Shown piece after piece: positions 7,004 to 14,684 of a DNA stretch of 24,127 nucleotides. The notes beneath the pieces were generated by a model that saw nothing but the letters and a program-made list of their open reading frames with translations, was not told the origin of the DNA and did no database searches. The DNA is from Verrucomicrobiota bacterium (GTDB taxonomy: Bacteria > Verrucomicrobiota > Verrucomicrobiia > Verrucomicrobiales > Verrucomicrobiaceae). Both the position numbers and the translations under genes were made by a program. Where the stretch lies: assembly GCA_009885275.1 (NCBI GenBank), contig VFKY01000300.1, positions 1 to 24,127 of the forward strand, given 5' to 3'. Position 1 is the first letter of the stretch. Every line of letters begins with the position of its first letter.

Positions 7004-8404
7004 ATGTCTAGCCAAGGTCTTTTCCAGCACCAAGCGCTCAAACAGGTCATTGGCCCGCAAATGCAGCAAAGTTTGCAAATTCTGCAAGCCCCTGCTTTAG
7101 AGCTTCAACAAATCATTCAGCAAGAAATCGCCATCAATCCAGTGATTGAAGTGGAGACCAACGATACCTCGCTTGAACAGGTCGCCCCTGAAGATCCGGA
7201 TGCGGATATTTCGGAGCTCTCACGACTTGATGAAGAATGGCGCGAATATTATGTCCAGAGTCGAGCTCAATCCACTCCTCGCACTTCCGATGATGAAGAT
7301 CGCCATCAGTTCATGATGGATTCCATTGTGGCTCAAACCACATTACAGGAACATCTCCTAAGTCAGTTAAATCTTCTAGACATAAGGGATAAAAATCTAC
7401 GGGAGATGTGTGAATTCATTATTGGTAATATAGATGATGACGGCCTCCTACATGCCTCCATCGAGGAGCTAAGCCTTCGTCATAGCCTTCCAGTTGATGC
7501 TATTGAGCAAGCTAAAGTCATTGTGCAAGGCTTCGAACCCGTCGGCGTCGGCGCGCAAAATCTACGCGAATGCCTTCTTCTGCAGCTTGACCGCAGCGGA
7601 CGAAAGGCCAGTCTCGCCTATCGTATCATTGATCACTACCTCGATGACCTAGCTCACAAAAGATACACCGCGCTATCCAAAAAACTCGCGACACCGCAGG
7701 AGCAGATCAGCCGGGCTGTTGAAGTGATTGCTTCGCTCGACCCTCGTCCTGCCCAAGGGTTTACCCAAATGCGAAATCACTATGTCACTCCAGACATACA
7801 TGTCGAAAGAAACAATGGCGAGCTCGTGCCCGTCATGAACAACAACGATCTGCCTCACCTTCGCATTAGCAACGCCTATAAGGATTTGCTGTCCCAGCCA
7901 GATACCGGGAGCGATGCGCGCAGTTACATTCGCGAAAAAATACGAGGTGCCAAATTTCTCATTCGCAGTATTGCACAAAGGCAGCAGACCATTCAACGCA
8001 TTGCAGTTGAGATCATTAACCATCAACGTGATTTTTTTGATCATGGCCCAAGCCATCTTAAACCACTCAACATGGCAAAGGTCGCAGATGTCGTAGGTGT
8101 TCACGAAACCACCGTAAGTCGCGCCATTGCAGGTAAATACATGTCCACGCAATACGGTGTGTTTGAGTTGAAGTATTTCTTCACCAGTGGCGTTCGCACA
8201 GAATCTGGTGACAATCTCAGTAACACCGCTGTGAAAAATGCCATCAGTGAAATCGTCAAGATGGAACCTACTTTAAAGCCCTACTCCGACGAGGAACTCG
8301 TCAAGCAATTGAATAGCCGTGGCATCAAAGTAGCTCGCCGCACGGTAGCCAAATATCGTGAAGCCATGGGCGTGCTTCCCAGTCACCTTAGAAAGACGGC
8401 TTAG
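7004..8404 (+). CDS. rpoN: RNA polymerase sigma-54 factor
   Basis: This 466-residue sigma-54 replaces sigma-70 on RNA polymerase and recognises -24/-12 promoters, which need an AAA+ activator to open. Seen in order: Gln-rich region I (about 1-50, QHQALKQVIGPQMQQSLQILQAPALEL..QEIAINPVIE), an acidic region II linker (EDPDADISELSRLDEE), the core-binding domain (about 105-290), the helix-turn-helix near MAKVADVVGVHETTVSRAI, and the RpoN box ARRTVAKYRE (444-453), which contacts the -24 element. All domains are present and the length is normal. A promoter of its own type lies just upstream, so autoregulation is possible. No sigma-54 activator gene lies in this window. mrp follows after 83 bp. Confidence 0.97.
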   Translation: MSSQGLFQHQALKQVIGPQMQQSLQILQAPALELQQIIQQEIAINPVIEVETNDTSLEQVAPEDPDADISELSRLDEEWREYYVQSRAQSTPRTSDDEDRHQFMMDSIVAQTTLQEHLLSQLNLLDIRDKNLREMCEFIIGNIDDDGLLHASIEELSLRHSLPVDAIEQAKVIVQGFEPVGVGAQNLRECLLLQLDRSGRKASLAYRIIDHYLDDLAHKRYTALSKKLATPQEQISRAVEVIASLDPRPAQGFTQMRNHYVTPDIHVERNNGELVPVMNNNDLPHLRISNAYKDLLSQPDTGSDARSYIREKIRGAKFLIRSIAQRQQTIQRIAVEIINHQRDFFDHGPSHLKPLNMAKVADVVGVHETTVSRAIAGKYMSTQYGVFELKYFFTSGVRTESGDNLSNTAVKNAISEIVKMEPTLKPYSDEELVKQLNSRGIKVARRTVAKYREAMGVLPSHLRKTA

Positions 8405-8487
8405 CGGTAAAACACTCTGGAGTGAGTTTTCAGTTTTCAGCTCATACTAGCTGGCGTATTTGATGTATTCATCTCTCCCATTTTACC

Positions 8488-9540
8488 ATGCTTACAGACT
8501 CTACCATCCGCGCCGCATTATCCACCGTCAAATATCCAGGATTCAGTCGTGATATTGTTTCCTTTGGTCTCATCAAAGACATTCATGTGGACGGAAAAAA
8601 CATCATAGTGGACATCACAATCGCAACTAAGGATGCAGGCATTCCCCGTCAGATTCATGAACAGGCTGAAGCTGTTTTGAAAACGCTTCCCGGTATAGGA
8701 TCCATTAAACTGAACTTCGATATCAAAGACCCTCCAAATGCTAAAGTAGAGGGGCCAGCTACCGCGCAATCCAGCATCCCTGGCGTGAAGCACGTAATTG
8801 CCATCGCATCCGGTAAAGGCGGGGTCGGCAAGTCCACCGTGTCCGCCAATCTCGCCATCGCCCTGAGTAAAACCGGAGCTCGAGTCGGCTTATGTGACTG
8901 CGATCTCTATGGTCCAAGTATTGCTCACATGTTCGGTACTGACGAACGCCCTTACGCCACCGATAGCAACGAAATTATCCCAGTCCAACGCCATGGATTA
9001 CAACTCATGAGTATGGGTTTTCTGCTGGATGACGACTCTCCAGTTATCGTGCGTGGGCCGATGGCAACGCGTTACATCCAGCAATTCCTTCGTCAGTGCG
9101 CCTGGGATAATCTCGATTATCTCATTCTCGACCTCCCGCCCGGAACTGGAGATATCCAACTCACCATCGTACAAACCGTTGCCCTCACTGGCACCATCAT
9201 TGTCACAACTCCACAGGAAGTGGCCTTAATTGATGCGCGAAAGGCAGTCGGAATGTTTAAAAAAGTCAACGTACCAATCCTTGGCCTTATCGAAAACATG
9301 AGCCACTTCGTTTGCCCCAATGATGGTAACATTTATCACATCTTTGGCAAAAATGGCGGTGAACGTGAAGCTAAAAAGCTTGGCGTACCCTTGCTTGGTC
9401 AAATTCCACTGGAAATCAGCGTTCGCGAAAGTGGTGATGAAGGCAAACCCATTGCACTGACGAACATGGAAGAACATCCCGCCAGTAAAGCTTTTGCCGA
9501 GGTTGCCAGAGAGTTGATTGGGATTGTCAAACAGCGATAA
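8488..9540 (+). CDS. Mrp/ApbC iron-sulfur cluster carrier ATPase
   Basis: This 350-residue cytoplasmic protein binds and delivers iron-sulfur clusters to apoproteins (known for the Mrp/ApbC/Nbp35 family). An N-terminal MIP18/DUF59 domain (about 5-80, ALSTVKYPGFSRDIVSFG) is followed by a ParA/MinD-like P-loop ATPase. The deviant Walker A is GKGGVGKS (109-116). GLCDCDLYGPSIAHMFG and LDLPPGTGDIQL are the switch and Walker B-like motifs. The C-terminal cluster-site motif is changed: NMSHFVCPNDG has Cys276 but Asp279 where most members have the second Cys of CxxC. Some plant and cyanobacterial relatives also lack this pair, so function may persist. The gene lies 83 bp after rpoN. Confidence 0.93.
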   Translation: MLTDSTIRAALSTVKYPGFSRDIVSFGLIKDIHVDGKNIIVDITIATKDAGIPRQIHEQAEAVLKTLPGIGSIKLNFDIKDPPNAKVEGPATAQSSIPGVKHVIAIASGKGGVGKSTVSANLAIALSKTGARVGLCDCDLYGPSIAHMFGTDERPYATDSNEIIPVQRHGLQLMSMGFLLDDDSPVIVRGPMATRYIQQFLRQCAWDNLDYLILDLPPGTGDIQLTIVQTVALTGTIIVTTPQEVALIDARKAVGMFKKVNVPILGLIENMSHFVCPNDGNIYHIFGKNGGEREAKKLGVPLLGQIPLEISVRESGDEGKPIALTNMEEHPASKAFAEVARELIGIVKQR

Positions 9541-9586
9541 CAACAACGGTTGTCATACGCGCCCAAGACGCTTTACTCAGAGGCGC

Positions 9587-9612
9587 AATAGATAGCAAGA
9601 ATCGTATCTATT
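9587..9612. promoter_or_regulatory. Perfect 8-bp inverted repeat upstream of the RmlD-like gene
   Basis: AATAGATA (9587-9594) and TATCTATT (9605-9612) are perfect inverted arms around a 10-bp spacer, in the 127-bp gap between mrp and the RmlD-like gene. The arms are about one helical turn apart by half-site, as in dimeric operator sites. No known operator is recognised and no T-run follows it. Confidence 0.3.
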
Positions 9613-9667
9613 ATGTGTGATGTTTTCACTTGCCCACACTCTCCACTCATTCACTGTGGGAACTCAC

Positions 9668-10549
9668 ATGAGTCATGACGGCAAATTATTAATTATCGGT
9701 GCAACCGGCCGCATGGGTGCCGCCTTGGTGCGCAGATATCAGCAATCACGAAAGGTCCTGGCTTGGGGGCGCGCTGAGCTAAATTTGCTTGATCTAAAAA
9801 GCATCCAGCAAAAGCTAGAAAGCATCGAATTTCAGACTGTGATTTATGCCGCAGGAATTACTAATGTTGACTACTGCGAAGAGCATGAAGCTGAAGCGCT
9901 ATGTACAAACCATGATGCCCCTCGCGTCTTGGCGGAGATATGCGCAAAAAATAATGCGAAGCTCATTTATGTAAGCACTGACTACGTATTTGATGGTAAA
10001 ATCATCGAGCCACTTGGTGAGGATTCTCCAACGGCACCATTGAGCGTCTACGGACGTAGCAAGCTTGCGGGCGAACGCACTGTTCTGTCGGCATCTCCAG
10101 ACTTTCTGGTTATTCGCATCTCATGGTTGTTTGGTCCAGACAGGCCAAGTTTTCCAGACATGATTCTTCACCGTGCAATGACCTCGGATCATGTGGAAGC
10201 TATCTCGGACAAAGTATCATGCCCTACATACAGCGAGGATCTCGCAGAGTGGATTGAACCCATGCTTGATGACTCTCGCTACAGCGGTCTGCTTCATCTT
10301 TGCAACAGTAACCCCACATCCTGGCAAGATTACGGTCAAGCAACGCTCGATATCGCCACCAAACTTGGTATCCCTTTAAAAGCTACAATAGTGAAAGGGA
10401 TTTCACGGATCAATTTTCCTGATTTCAAGGCGAAGAGACCTGAGTTTACGTCATTTGATACCAGCAAGTATCAACAGTTATCAGGAAATACTCCGCGCCC
10501 TTGGCAGGAAGCATTAGAAGAGTATCTCAGTAAAAAGTATCTCTCTTGA
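9668..10549 (+). CDS. RmlD-like NAD(P)-dependent sugar-nucleotide reductase (SDR)
   Basis: This 293-residue extended short-chain dehydrogenase resembles dTDP-4-dehydrorhamnose reductase (RmlD), which makes the last step of dTDP-L-rhamnose; close relatives include MAT2B-like proteins. Seen: the nucleotide-binding GATGRMG (11-17); VIYAAGITNVDYCEEHEAEA, close to the RmlD 'NAAAyT.VD.aE' motif; STDYVFDG (103-110); and the catalytic YGRSK with Tyr128 and Lys132. The ATG at 9668 is preceded by GGGAA at a workable distance, and the protein then begins just before the Rossmann strand. The open frame runs back to a GTG at 9617 without family character. No rmlA, B or C lies nearby, so rhamnose synthesis is unproven. 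It is convergent with ptsI, 21 bp apart. Confidence 0.8.
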   Translation: MSHDGKLLIIGATGRMGAALVRRYQQSRKVLAWGRAELNLLDLKSIQQKLESIEFQTVIYAAGITNVDYCEEHEAEALCTNHDAPRVLAEICAKNNAKLIYVSTDYVFDGKIIEPLGEDSPTAPLSVYGRSKLAGERTVLSASPDFLVIRISWLFGPDRPSFPDMILHRAMTSDHVEAISDKVSCPTYSEDLAEWIEPMLDDSRYSGLLHLCNSNPTSWQDYGQATLDIATKLGIPLKATIVKGISRINFPDFKAKRPEFTSFDTSKYQQLSGNTPRPWQEALEEYLSKKYLS

Positions 10550-10570
10550 AATAGCCTCTCGTCTCTCTCC

Positions 10571-12340
10571 TTAATCATTATCATCCATCAATTCTTGATA
10601 ACTCCGCTTGGCAAATGCCAATGATTTACGGTGAATTTTCATGGCGTCTTCCTCCATCAAAGCGTTCTCCAATAGCTTGTGACACTCGACATCATTGAGC
10701 TTTCTTATGGCATGCTTCACCTTTGCCACTTGTCCACTCGATGCGCTAAGCTCATCAAGACCAAGTCCAACCAAAAGAGGAGTCAAGGACACATCACCAG
10801 CCATTTCTCCACACATCCCAACCCAAACATTGCTCTTGTGCGCGGCATCAACAACCATCTTAATCAATCGAAGAACAGCAGGATGTGTCGGTTGATAAAG
10901 GTCTGAAACACGTTCATTCACTCGATCTACTGCAAGAGTGTATTGCACGAGATCATTGGTGCCAATACTAAAAAAATCAACGTGTCTAGCCAACAAATCT
11001 GAGATGGCTGCGGCACTAGGAATTTCGATCATGGCACCACGTTGCACTGGATGTTTAAATACAACACCCTCGCTCTTCAGTTCTTCCTGACATTCGATAA
11101 GAATTTTATTAGCCTGCAACACTTCTCCAACCGATGAAACCATGGGATACATGATGCCGATAGGTCCATGAAGGCTGGCTTGCAGCATAGCGCGTATTTG
11201 ACGCTTAAAGAGTCCACGCTTTGAAAGTGAAACGCGGATGCCCCTCCAACCGAGAAATGGATTTTGTTCAATCTCCCCTGCATAAGCAGGATCAAGTTTG
11301 TCACCTCCAATATCAAGCGTTCTGAAAACCACGAGATTGGGCGAAACCGCTTTTACCACCTGAGTATAAACCTTGGTTAGCTTAGTCTCAGATGCGTCCG
11401 GATCTTCTAGATACATGAACTCCGTACGGAATAGTCCAATCCCCTCTGCACCCGATTCTTTAACGTGCGGTAGTTCCGCAACAAATTCGGCATTGGCTGC
11501 AACAGTGATCCTTCGCCCATCCATGGTCACCGCGGGCTCACTTGATTCCGCAAGCAGCGCTGCCTCTTTTTTCTCTGTTCTCGCCTCACGCTCGCGATAG
11601 TGAGACAAAGTCTTTTTAGTAGGATTGACGATCAGCAAACCTTCGTCACCATCGAGCAAAACATCATCGCCATTGTGAAGTTCTTCAAAAAGACCGTGGA
11701 GGCGAACAACTGCGGGCAGCCCCAGTGAACGCGCTACAATCGCGGTGTGCGATGTCTTGCTGCCAAGTTCCACCGCAAAACCGAGAATGTATTTGCGATC
11801 AAGTTGAACCGTCTCACTAGGGGTTAAATCATGCGCAATACAAACCGCAGGAACTTCAAGACCAGCATCTGCACGCTTATCGCCACAGAGATGCCTCAGG
11901 ACGCGTTGAGCCACGTCTTTGATATCGAGTACGCGTTCCCTGAGATAGGCGTCTGGCATCCTTTGAAAGGATTCCATGCAGTTTTTCACCACGCTATAAT
12001 AAGCAAATTCAGCACACTCACGCTCTTTCGTCACTGACGCGATCACTTGATCTACAATGAGACTGTCATCAAGAACCATGACATGCATCTCCAGAATATC
12101 TCTCGCATGACGGTCACTCTCTTCATCAAGTCGGGCAATAAGACTCTCCAATTCCTTGCGCGTAGATTCAAGGGCAGCATGAAATCGAGCGATCTCAGTT
12201 CTGACTTTTACGACGGGTATATGAACCAATTGCGGTTCATCGAAACTCCCCCCTATGAGACGAACAACGCCTCTGGCAATCCCGCCCGAGACAGGTGTGC
12301 CTCGAAAAATGCGCTCAGCATCAGATGTCTTTTTTTGCAT
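10571..12340 (-). CDS. ptsI: Phosphoenolpyruvate-protein phosphotransferase (PTS enzyme I)
   Basis: This 589-residue cytoplasmic enzyme takes phosphate from phosphoenolpyruvate and passes it to HPr. Seen: an N-terminal helical HPr-binding region, the active-site His198 in SKTSHTAIVARSLGLPA, the PEP-binding GIGLFRTEFMYL in the barrel domain, and the catalytic-type Cys in VGMCGEMAGD near the C-terminus. The length equals ordinary enzyme I, and there is no N-terminal GAF domain, so it is not the PtsP/EI-Ntr type. The start at ATG 12340 (MQKKTSDAERIFRGTPVSGG) fits the family. The open frame extends to a TTG at 12436 but the added 32 residues look non-conserved. It is the third gene of hprK-ptsH-ptsI. 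No enzyme II gene is present. Confidence 0.95.
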   Translation of the reverse strand: MQKKTSDAERIFRGTPVSGGIARGVVRLIGGSFDEPQLVHIPVVKVRTEIARFHAALESTRKELESLIARLDEESDRHARDILEMHVMVLDDSLIVDQVIASVTKERECAEFAYYSVVKNCMESFQRMPDAYLRERVLDIKDVAQRVLRHLCGDKRADAGLEVPAVCIAHDLTPSETVQLDRKYILGFAVELGSKTSHTAIVARSLGLPAVVRLHGLFEELHNGDDVLLDGDEGLLIVNPTKKTLSHYREREARTEKKEAALLAESSEPAVTMDGRRITVAANAEFVAELPHVKESGAEGIGLFRTEFMYLEDPDASETKLTKVYTQVVKAVSPNLVVFRTLDIGGDKLDPAYAGEIEQNPFLGWRGIRVSLSKRGLFKRQIRAMLQASLHGPIGIMYPMVSSVGEVLQANKILIECQEELKSEGVVFKHPVQRGAMIEIPSAAAISDLLARHVDFFSIGTNDLVQYTLAVDRVNERVSDLYQPTHPAVLRLIKMVVDAAHKSNVWVGMCGEMAGDVSLTPLLVGLGLDELSASSGQVAKVKHAIRKLNDVECHKLLENALMEEDAMKIHRKSLAFAKRSYQELMDDND

Positions 12341-12401
12341 GTTTAAAATAAGTGCTGCCTCGTGCAAGGAAATAAAACTCCACCCACAGCGGAAGTTGAT
12401 C

Positions 12402-12421
12402 CACCTTCGAAGCTCAAGGTG
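12402..12421 (-). other. Stem-loop in the ptsH-ptsI spacer
   Basis: CACCTT (12402-12407) and AAGGTG (12416-12421) are perfect 6-bp inverted arms around an 8-nt loop, in the 102-nt gap between the ptsH stop and the chosen ptsI ATG. It could shift the ratio of HPr to enzyme I by mRNA processing or partial blocking. If ptsI really begins at the TTG at 12436, the stem would lie in coding sequence. Confidence 0.3.
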
Positions 12422-12442
12422 CTCGAGCCTATGCAAGCAGCA

Positions 12443-12718
12443 TCACTCTCCATCGTCAAACCCGCTTTGAATCAATAAACCAAGTTCTTTGATCGCTTCC
12501 TCAGAGTCACTACCTTCAGCGATAATGAGAATCTTTGCTCCATGTCCAGCAGCAAGCATCATGAGTCCCATAATGCTTTTGCCATTAACCTGCTCATCAT
12601 CTTTCTCAACCCATATATTACAGTTAAACTTACTGGCTCGTTTTACAAACTGCGCGGCAGGCCGTGCATGCATGCCTAGTTTGTTACTGATGATAAACTC
12701 TTTGGTTTCTGTGCTCAT
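12443..12718 (-). CDS. ptsH: Phosphocarrier protein HPr
   Basis: This 91-residue HPr carries phosphate from enzyme I. The catalytic His17 lies in KLGMHARPAAQFV. The regulatory Ser48 lies in NGKSIMGLMMLAAGHG, equivalent to Ser46 of Bacillus HPr and the target of HPr kinase. Both residues being present fits the neighbouring hprK and suggests dual His and Ser control. The acidic C-terminal tail (SGFDDGE) is slightly longer than usual. The gene begins 46 bp after hprK and ends 102 bp before ptsI. No strong Shine-Dalgarno was seen before ATG 12718, so translation from the upstream message is likely. Confidence 0.97.
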   Translation of the reverse strand: MSTETKEFIISNKLGMHARPAAQFVKRASKFNCNIWVEKDDEQVNGKSIMGLMMLAAGHGAKILIIAEGSDSEEAIKELGLLIQSGFDDGE

Positions 12719-12764
12719 TCGGAGAGGTGTCCGGTGCTAAAAGTTGGGGCGTTGTGCTAACTGT

Positions 12765-13742
12765 CTATCCTGATTGTTCATCAGCCATTTTTTTCAAGAG
12801 TCTTTGGTCAAATTCCGCAGCGCTATTATATCCAAAAGTTCTGAGTTTATGGTTAAGGGCAGCAATCTCAATTAAACTAGACACATCTCTCCCAACCACA
12901 AGCGGAACCTGCAATAGGGGAATATCTCTGCCAAGAATATTCGTGGTGTGTGCTCCTGAATCAAATCGCTCTACCTCACTAAGATCCGCACCAGGGATCA
13001 GTTGAACGACCAGATCAAGACGTTTGGAAAGGCGCACCGCCCCTACACCAAAAATCGCCGCGACATTGAGAAGCCCGATCCCTCGCACTTCCATCATATT
13101 TCGGGTCAAATCTGGTGCGGTCCCATGAATCTGACGCTCTTCAATAAGTCGAAAATGCACCGCATCGTCCGCCACCATGCTAGCTCCACGTTGAAGAAGC
13201 CCTAGAACCGCTTCGCTTTTTCCACTACCGCTAGGCCCCTGAATCAATGTACCAACACCCTGCACATCAACGAGGCAGCCGTGAATCAGCGTGGTAGGGG
13301 CAAATGACCAGTCCAACCGAATAGTTGCAGAATTAAGAAACTTCATGGTCATCATGCTGCTCTGAAAAACAGAGATGCCCACATCATTGGCAATGGTGAG
13401 CAAATCAGGGTTCAGGCGTTTCTCACGCGCAACCACAATACAGGGAATGTCCGCGAGACAGAGTTGTTGAAATCGTTTTGAAGCCAAATCAGGGTCAATA
13501 CCATTGAGGTACGAAATTTCTGAGTTCCCCAGAACCTGAACCCGCTTGTATGCAAAATAGGTGAAAAATCCACTAAGAGCAAGGCCAGGGCGGTTCACCG
13601 AAGGTTCTGTAATTTTTCTTGGAAATCCATCTTCAGTGCCAAGCACTTTCAATTTCAACACTTCTTTGTTCCGCTCAAAGAACTCCCCTACCGTAATGCT
13701 GGATGGGCGCTTAACTTTATGGGGTATATTTAATTCAGGCAT
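12765..13742 (-). CDS. hprK: HPr kinase/phosphorylase
   Basis: This 325-residue bifunctional enzyme phosphorylates HPr on Ser48 using ATP or pyrophosphate and removes the phosphate again. Seen: an N-terminal regulatory domain (about 1-130), a catalytic-type His154 in TTLIHGCLVDVQGVG, the P-loop GPSGSGKSE (169-177), the acidic DD pair at 192-193 (MVADDAVHF), and the HprK signature MEVRGIGLLNV (217-227). Length is typical (Bacillus protein about 310). It is the first gene of the hprK-ptsH-ptsI unit. In Gram-negative bacteria that lack PTS transporters, HprK usually serves regulation of carbon use or other cell processes; which one applies here is not visible. Confidence 0.95.
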   Translation of the reverse strand: MPELNIPHKVKRPSSITVGEFFERNKEVLKLKVLGTEDGFPRKITEPSVNRPGLALSGFFTYFAYKRVQVLGNSEISYLNGIDPDLASKRFQQLCLADIPCIVVAREKRLNPDLLTIANDVGISVFQSSMMTMKFLNSATIRLDWSFAPTTLIHGCLVDVQGVGTLIQGPSGSGKSEAVLGLLQRGASMVADDAVHFRLIEERQIHGTAPDLTRNMMEVRGIGLLNVAAIFGVGAVRLSKRLDLVVQLIPGADLSEVERFDSGAHTTNILGRDIPLLQVPLVVGRDVSSLIEIAALNHKLRTFGYNSAAEFDQRLLKKMADEQSG

Positions 13743-13777
13743 TTTCTAGATTTAAGCGGATTTCCCTAGTCGGTGCA

Positions 13778-13805
13778 ATTATTTGTAATGAGACAACACC
13801 TTCAA
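13778..13805 (-). promoter_or_regulatory. Possible sigma-70-type promoter of hprK-ptsH-ptsI
   Basis: On the minus strand TTGAAG (13800-13805) and AATAAT (13778-13783) are separated by 16 bp. They match the -35 box at 4 of 6 positions and the -10 box at 5 of 6. The predicted start near 13770 leaves a leader of about 28 nt before the hprK ATG at 13742. It is a reasonable but unremarkable match in AT-rich DNA. Confidence 0.3.
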
Positions 13806-13836
13806 TCTCCTAAAAGCTATACTTAAGGTCATTTTT

Positions 13837-13968
13837 ATGAAAAAAATCCGCTCTATGTCATTTCCGACTTATTACGTCTTTAAAATATGCGAGAATACTC
13901 ACGATTACCCACTGGAGTTCACTTGCATCATTCTGAAAGGCTATCAGCCGAAATATAGGATATTCTAA
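13837..13968 (+). CDS. Possible 43-residue small protein, unknown
   Basis: This ATG-to-TAA frame lies in the only sizeable gap in this part of the window (13743-13995) and is otherwise unexplained. An AAGG Shine-Dalgarno core (13825-13828) lies 8 nt before the ATG, better than most starts here. The product begins MKKIRSMSFPTYYVFKI and ends KGYQPKYRIF. It is basic, rich in Tyr, Phe and Ile, with two Cys (residues 18 and 30) and no clear membrane segment or known motif. A TATACT (13818-13823) could be a -10 box but sits too close to the ATG and lacks a -35. No homologue is recognised. It may be a real small gene or a chance frame. Confidence 0.3.
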   Translation: MKKIRSMSFPTYYVFKICENTHDYPLEFTCIILKGYQPKYRIF

Positions 13969-13995
13969 GCTACTTCAGGCAAACCAAACAGTCGG

Positions 13996-14634
13996 CTAAC
14001 CATGGTTGGGATTAAGGCAATACTCCCTCTTTCCCCCGTTCACCCTATGCTGCAGTGGACATCCAAAGAAAGCACTCAGCACCCTTGTCTCCAATTCCCA
14101 TAGATTAGGATAGTGATTCGCTACCTCCGCCAGTGGGCTGTGATGATCGATCATGCGCAACCCTTGGTCGTCATCTTTCATTTCACATATCCAGCCATCT
14201 GCATTTCGTAGCTTTATCAACTCTTGAAGGCGCTCAAGAAGAGTCTTACCTTTAATTTTACCACTCCATATTTCTCCTTTTTGTTGCAGAAAACTATAGA
14301 GCAAACGGTCAGGCATCGCTTCACCATATGATTGAGCCATGAGAGAAAACAATCCTAGACTAAGTTCGTTGCCCCAATTCGGCAACACCGCATCCAACTT
14401 GGTGGCTGGCCGATAAATTTTTTCAGGTCGTCCCGTCCCCTTTGGCCTACGCCACGTATCCAAGTAACCATTTTTCTTTAACGCATCGCAATGCTGCTTC
14501 ACTCCCATGTATGACATTTTAAGCTCCGCAGCCAGCTCATTCACGGACATCCCGCCACTTCGCTTAAGTAGCACCATGATATCCCATGAGACCGATGGGG
14601 CGATTTGTCGGCCATGATGAAGCAATGATTCCAT
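13996..14634 (-). CDS. SufR/ArsR-like winged-helix regulator with C-terminal Cys/His cluster
   Basis: This 212-residue predicted DNA-binding protein has a winged helix at about 14-76. SVNELAAELKMSYMGVKQHCDALKKNGYL is the helix-turn-helix, and GRPEKIYRPAT is the wing typical of SufR/DeoR-ArsR-like regulators. The C-terminal half resembles the sensor half of SufR proteins (SPLAEVANHYPNLWELETRVLSAFFG), which binds an iron-sulfur cluster through Cys residues. Two usual Cys positions are His165 and Trp179 here, but the end carries C192-x3-H196-x9-C206-x4-H211, a possible metal site. The ATG at 14634 is chosen over the GTG at 14658 because AGGAAG precedes it. It is divergent from kamA with 50 bp between starts, so it probably controls kamA and itself. 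Confidence 0.75.
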   Translation of the reverse strand: MESLLHHGRQIAPSVSWDIMVLLKRSGGMSVNELAAELKMSYMGVKQHCDALKKNGYLDTWRRPKGTGRPEKIYRPATKLDAVLPNWGNELSLGLFSLMAQSYGEAMPDRLLYSFLQQKGEIWSGKIKGKTLLERLQELIKLRNADGWICEMKDDDQGLRMIDHHSPLAEVANHYPNLWELETRVLSAFFGCPLQHRVNGGKREYCLNPNHG

Positions 14635-14638
14635 AAGT

Positions 14639-14644
14639 CTTCCT
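14639..14644 (-). promoter_or_regulatory. Ribosome binding site fixing the regulator start
   Basis: On the minus strand AGGAAG ends 4 nt before ATG 14634, and its AGGA core is 6 nt away. This is one of the few convincing Shine-Dalgarno sequences in the window, and it supports ATG 14634 over the upstream GTG at 14658. Confidence 0.55.
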
Positions 14645-14684
14645 GTACGCTGAAACACTTACGCTATCCGCGCAACCCTTCCTC

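Noticed and set aside
7673..8152. 159-codon minus-strand frame inside rpoN
   Set aside because: It is fully antisense to the conserved core-binding and helix-turn-helix regions of sigma-54 and has no family features.
8413..8424. CACTC-TG-GAGTG as a terminator after rpoN
   Set aside because: A 2-nt loop is too small to form, and only short T stretches follow, so no intrinsic terminator is called between rpoN and mrp.
11033..11047. TGGCACCACGTTGCA as a sigma-54 promoter on the plus strand
   Set aside because: The GG-to-GC distance is 9 bp instead of 10, and it lies inside ptsI with no plus-strand gene to serve.
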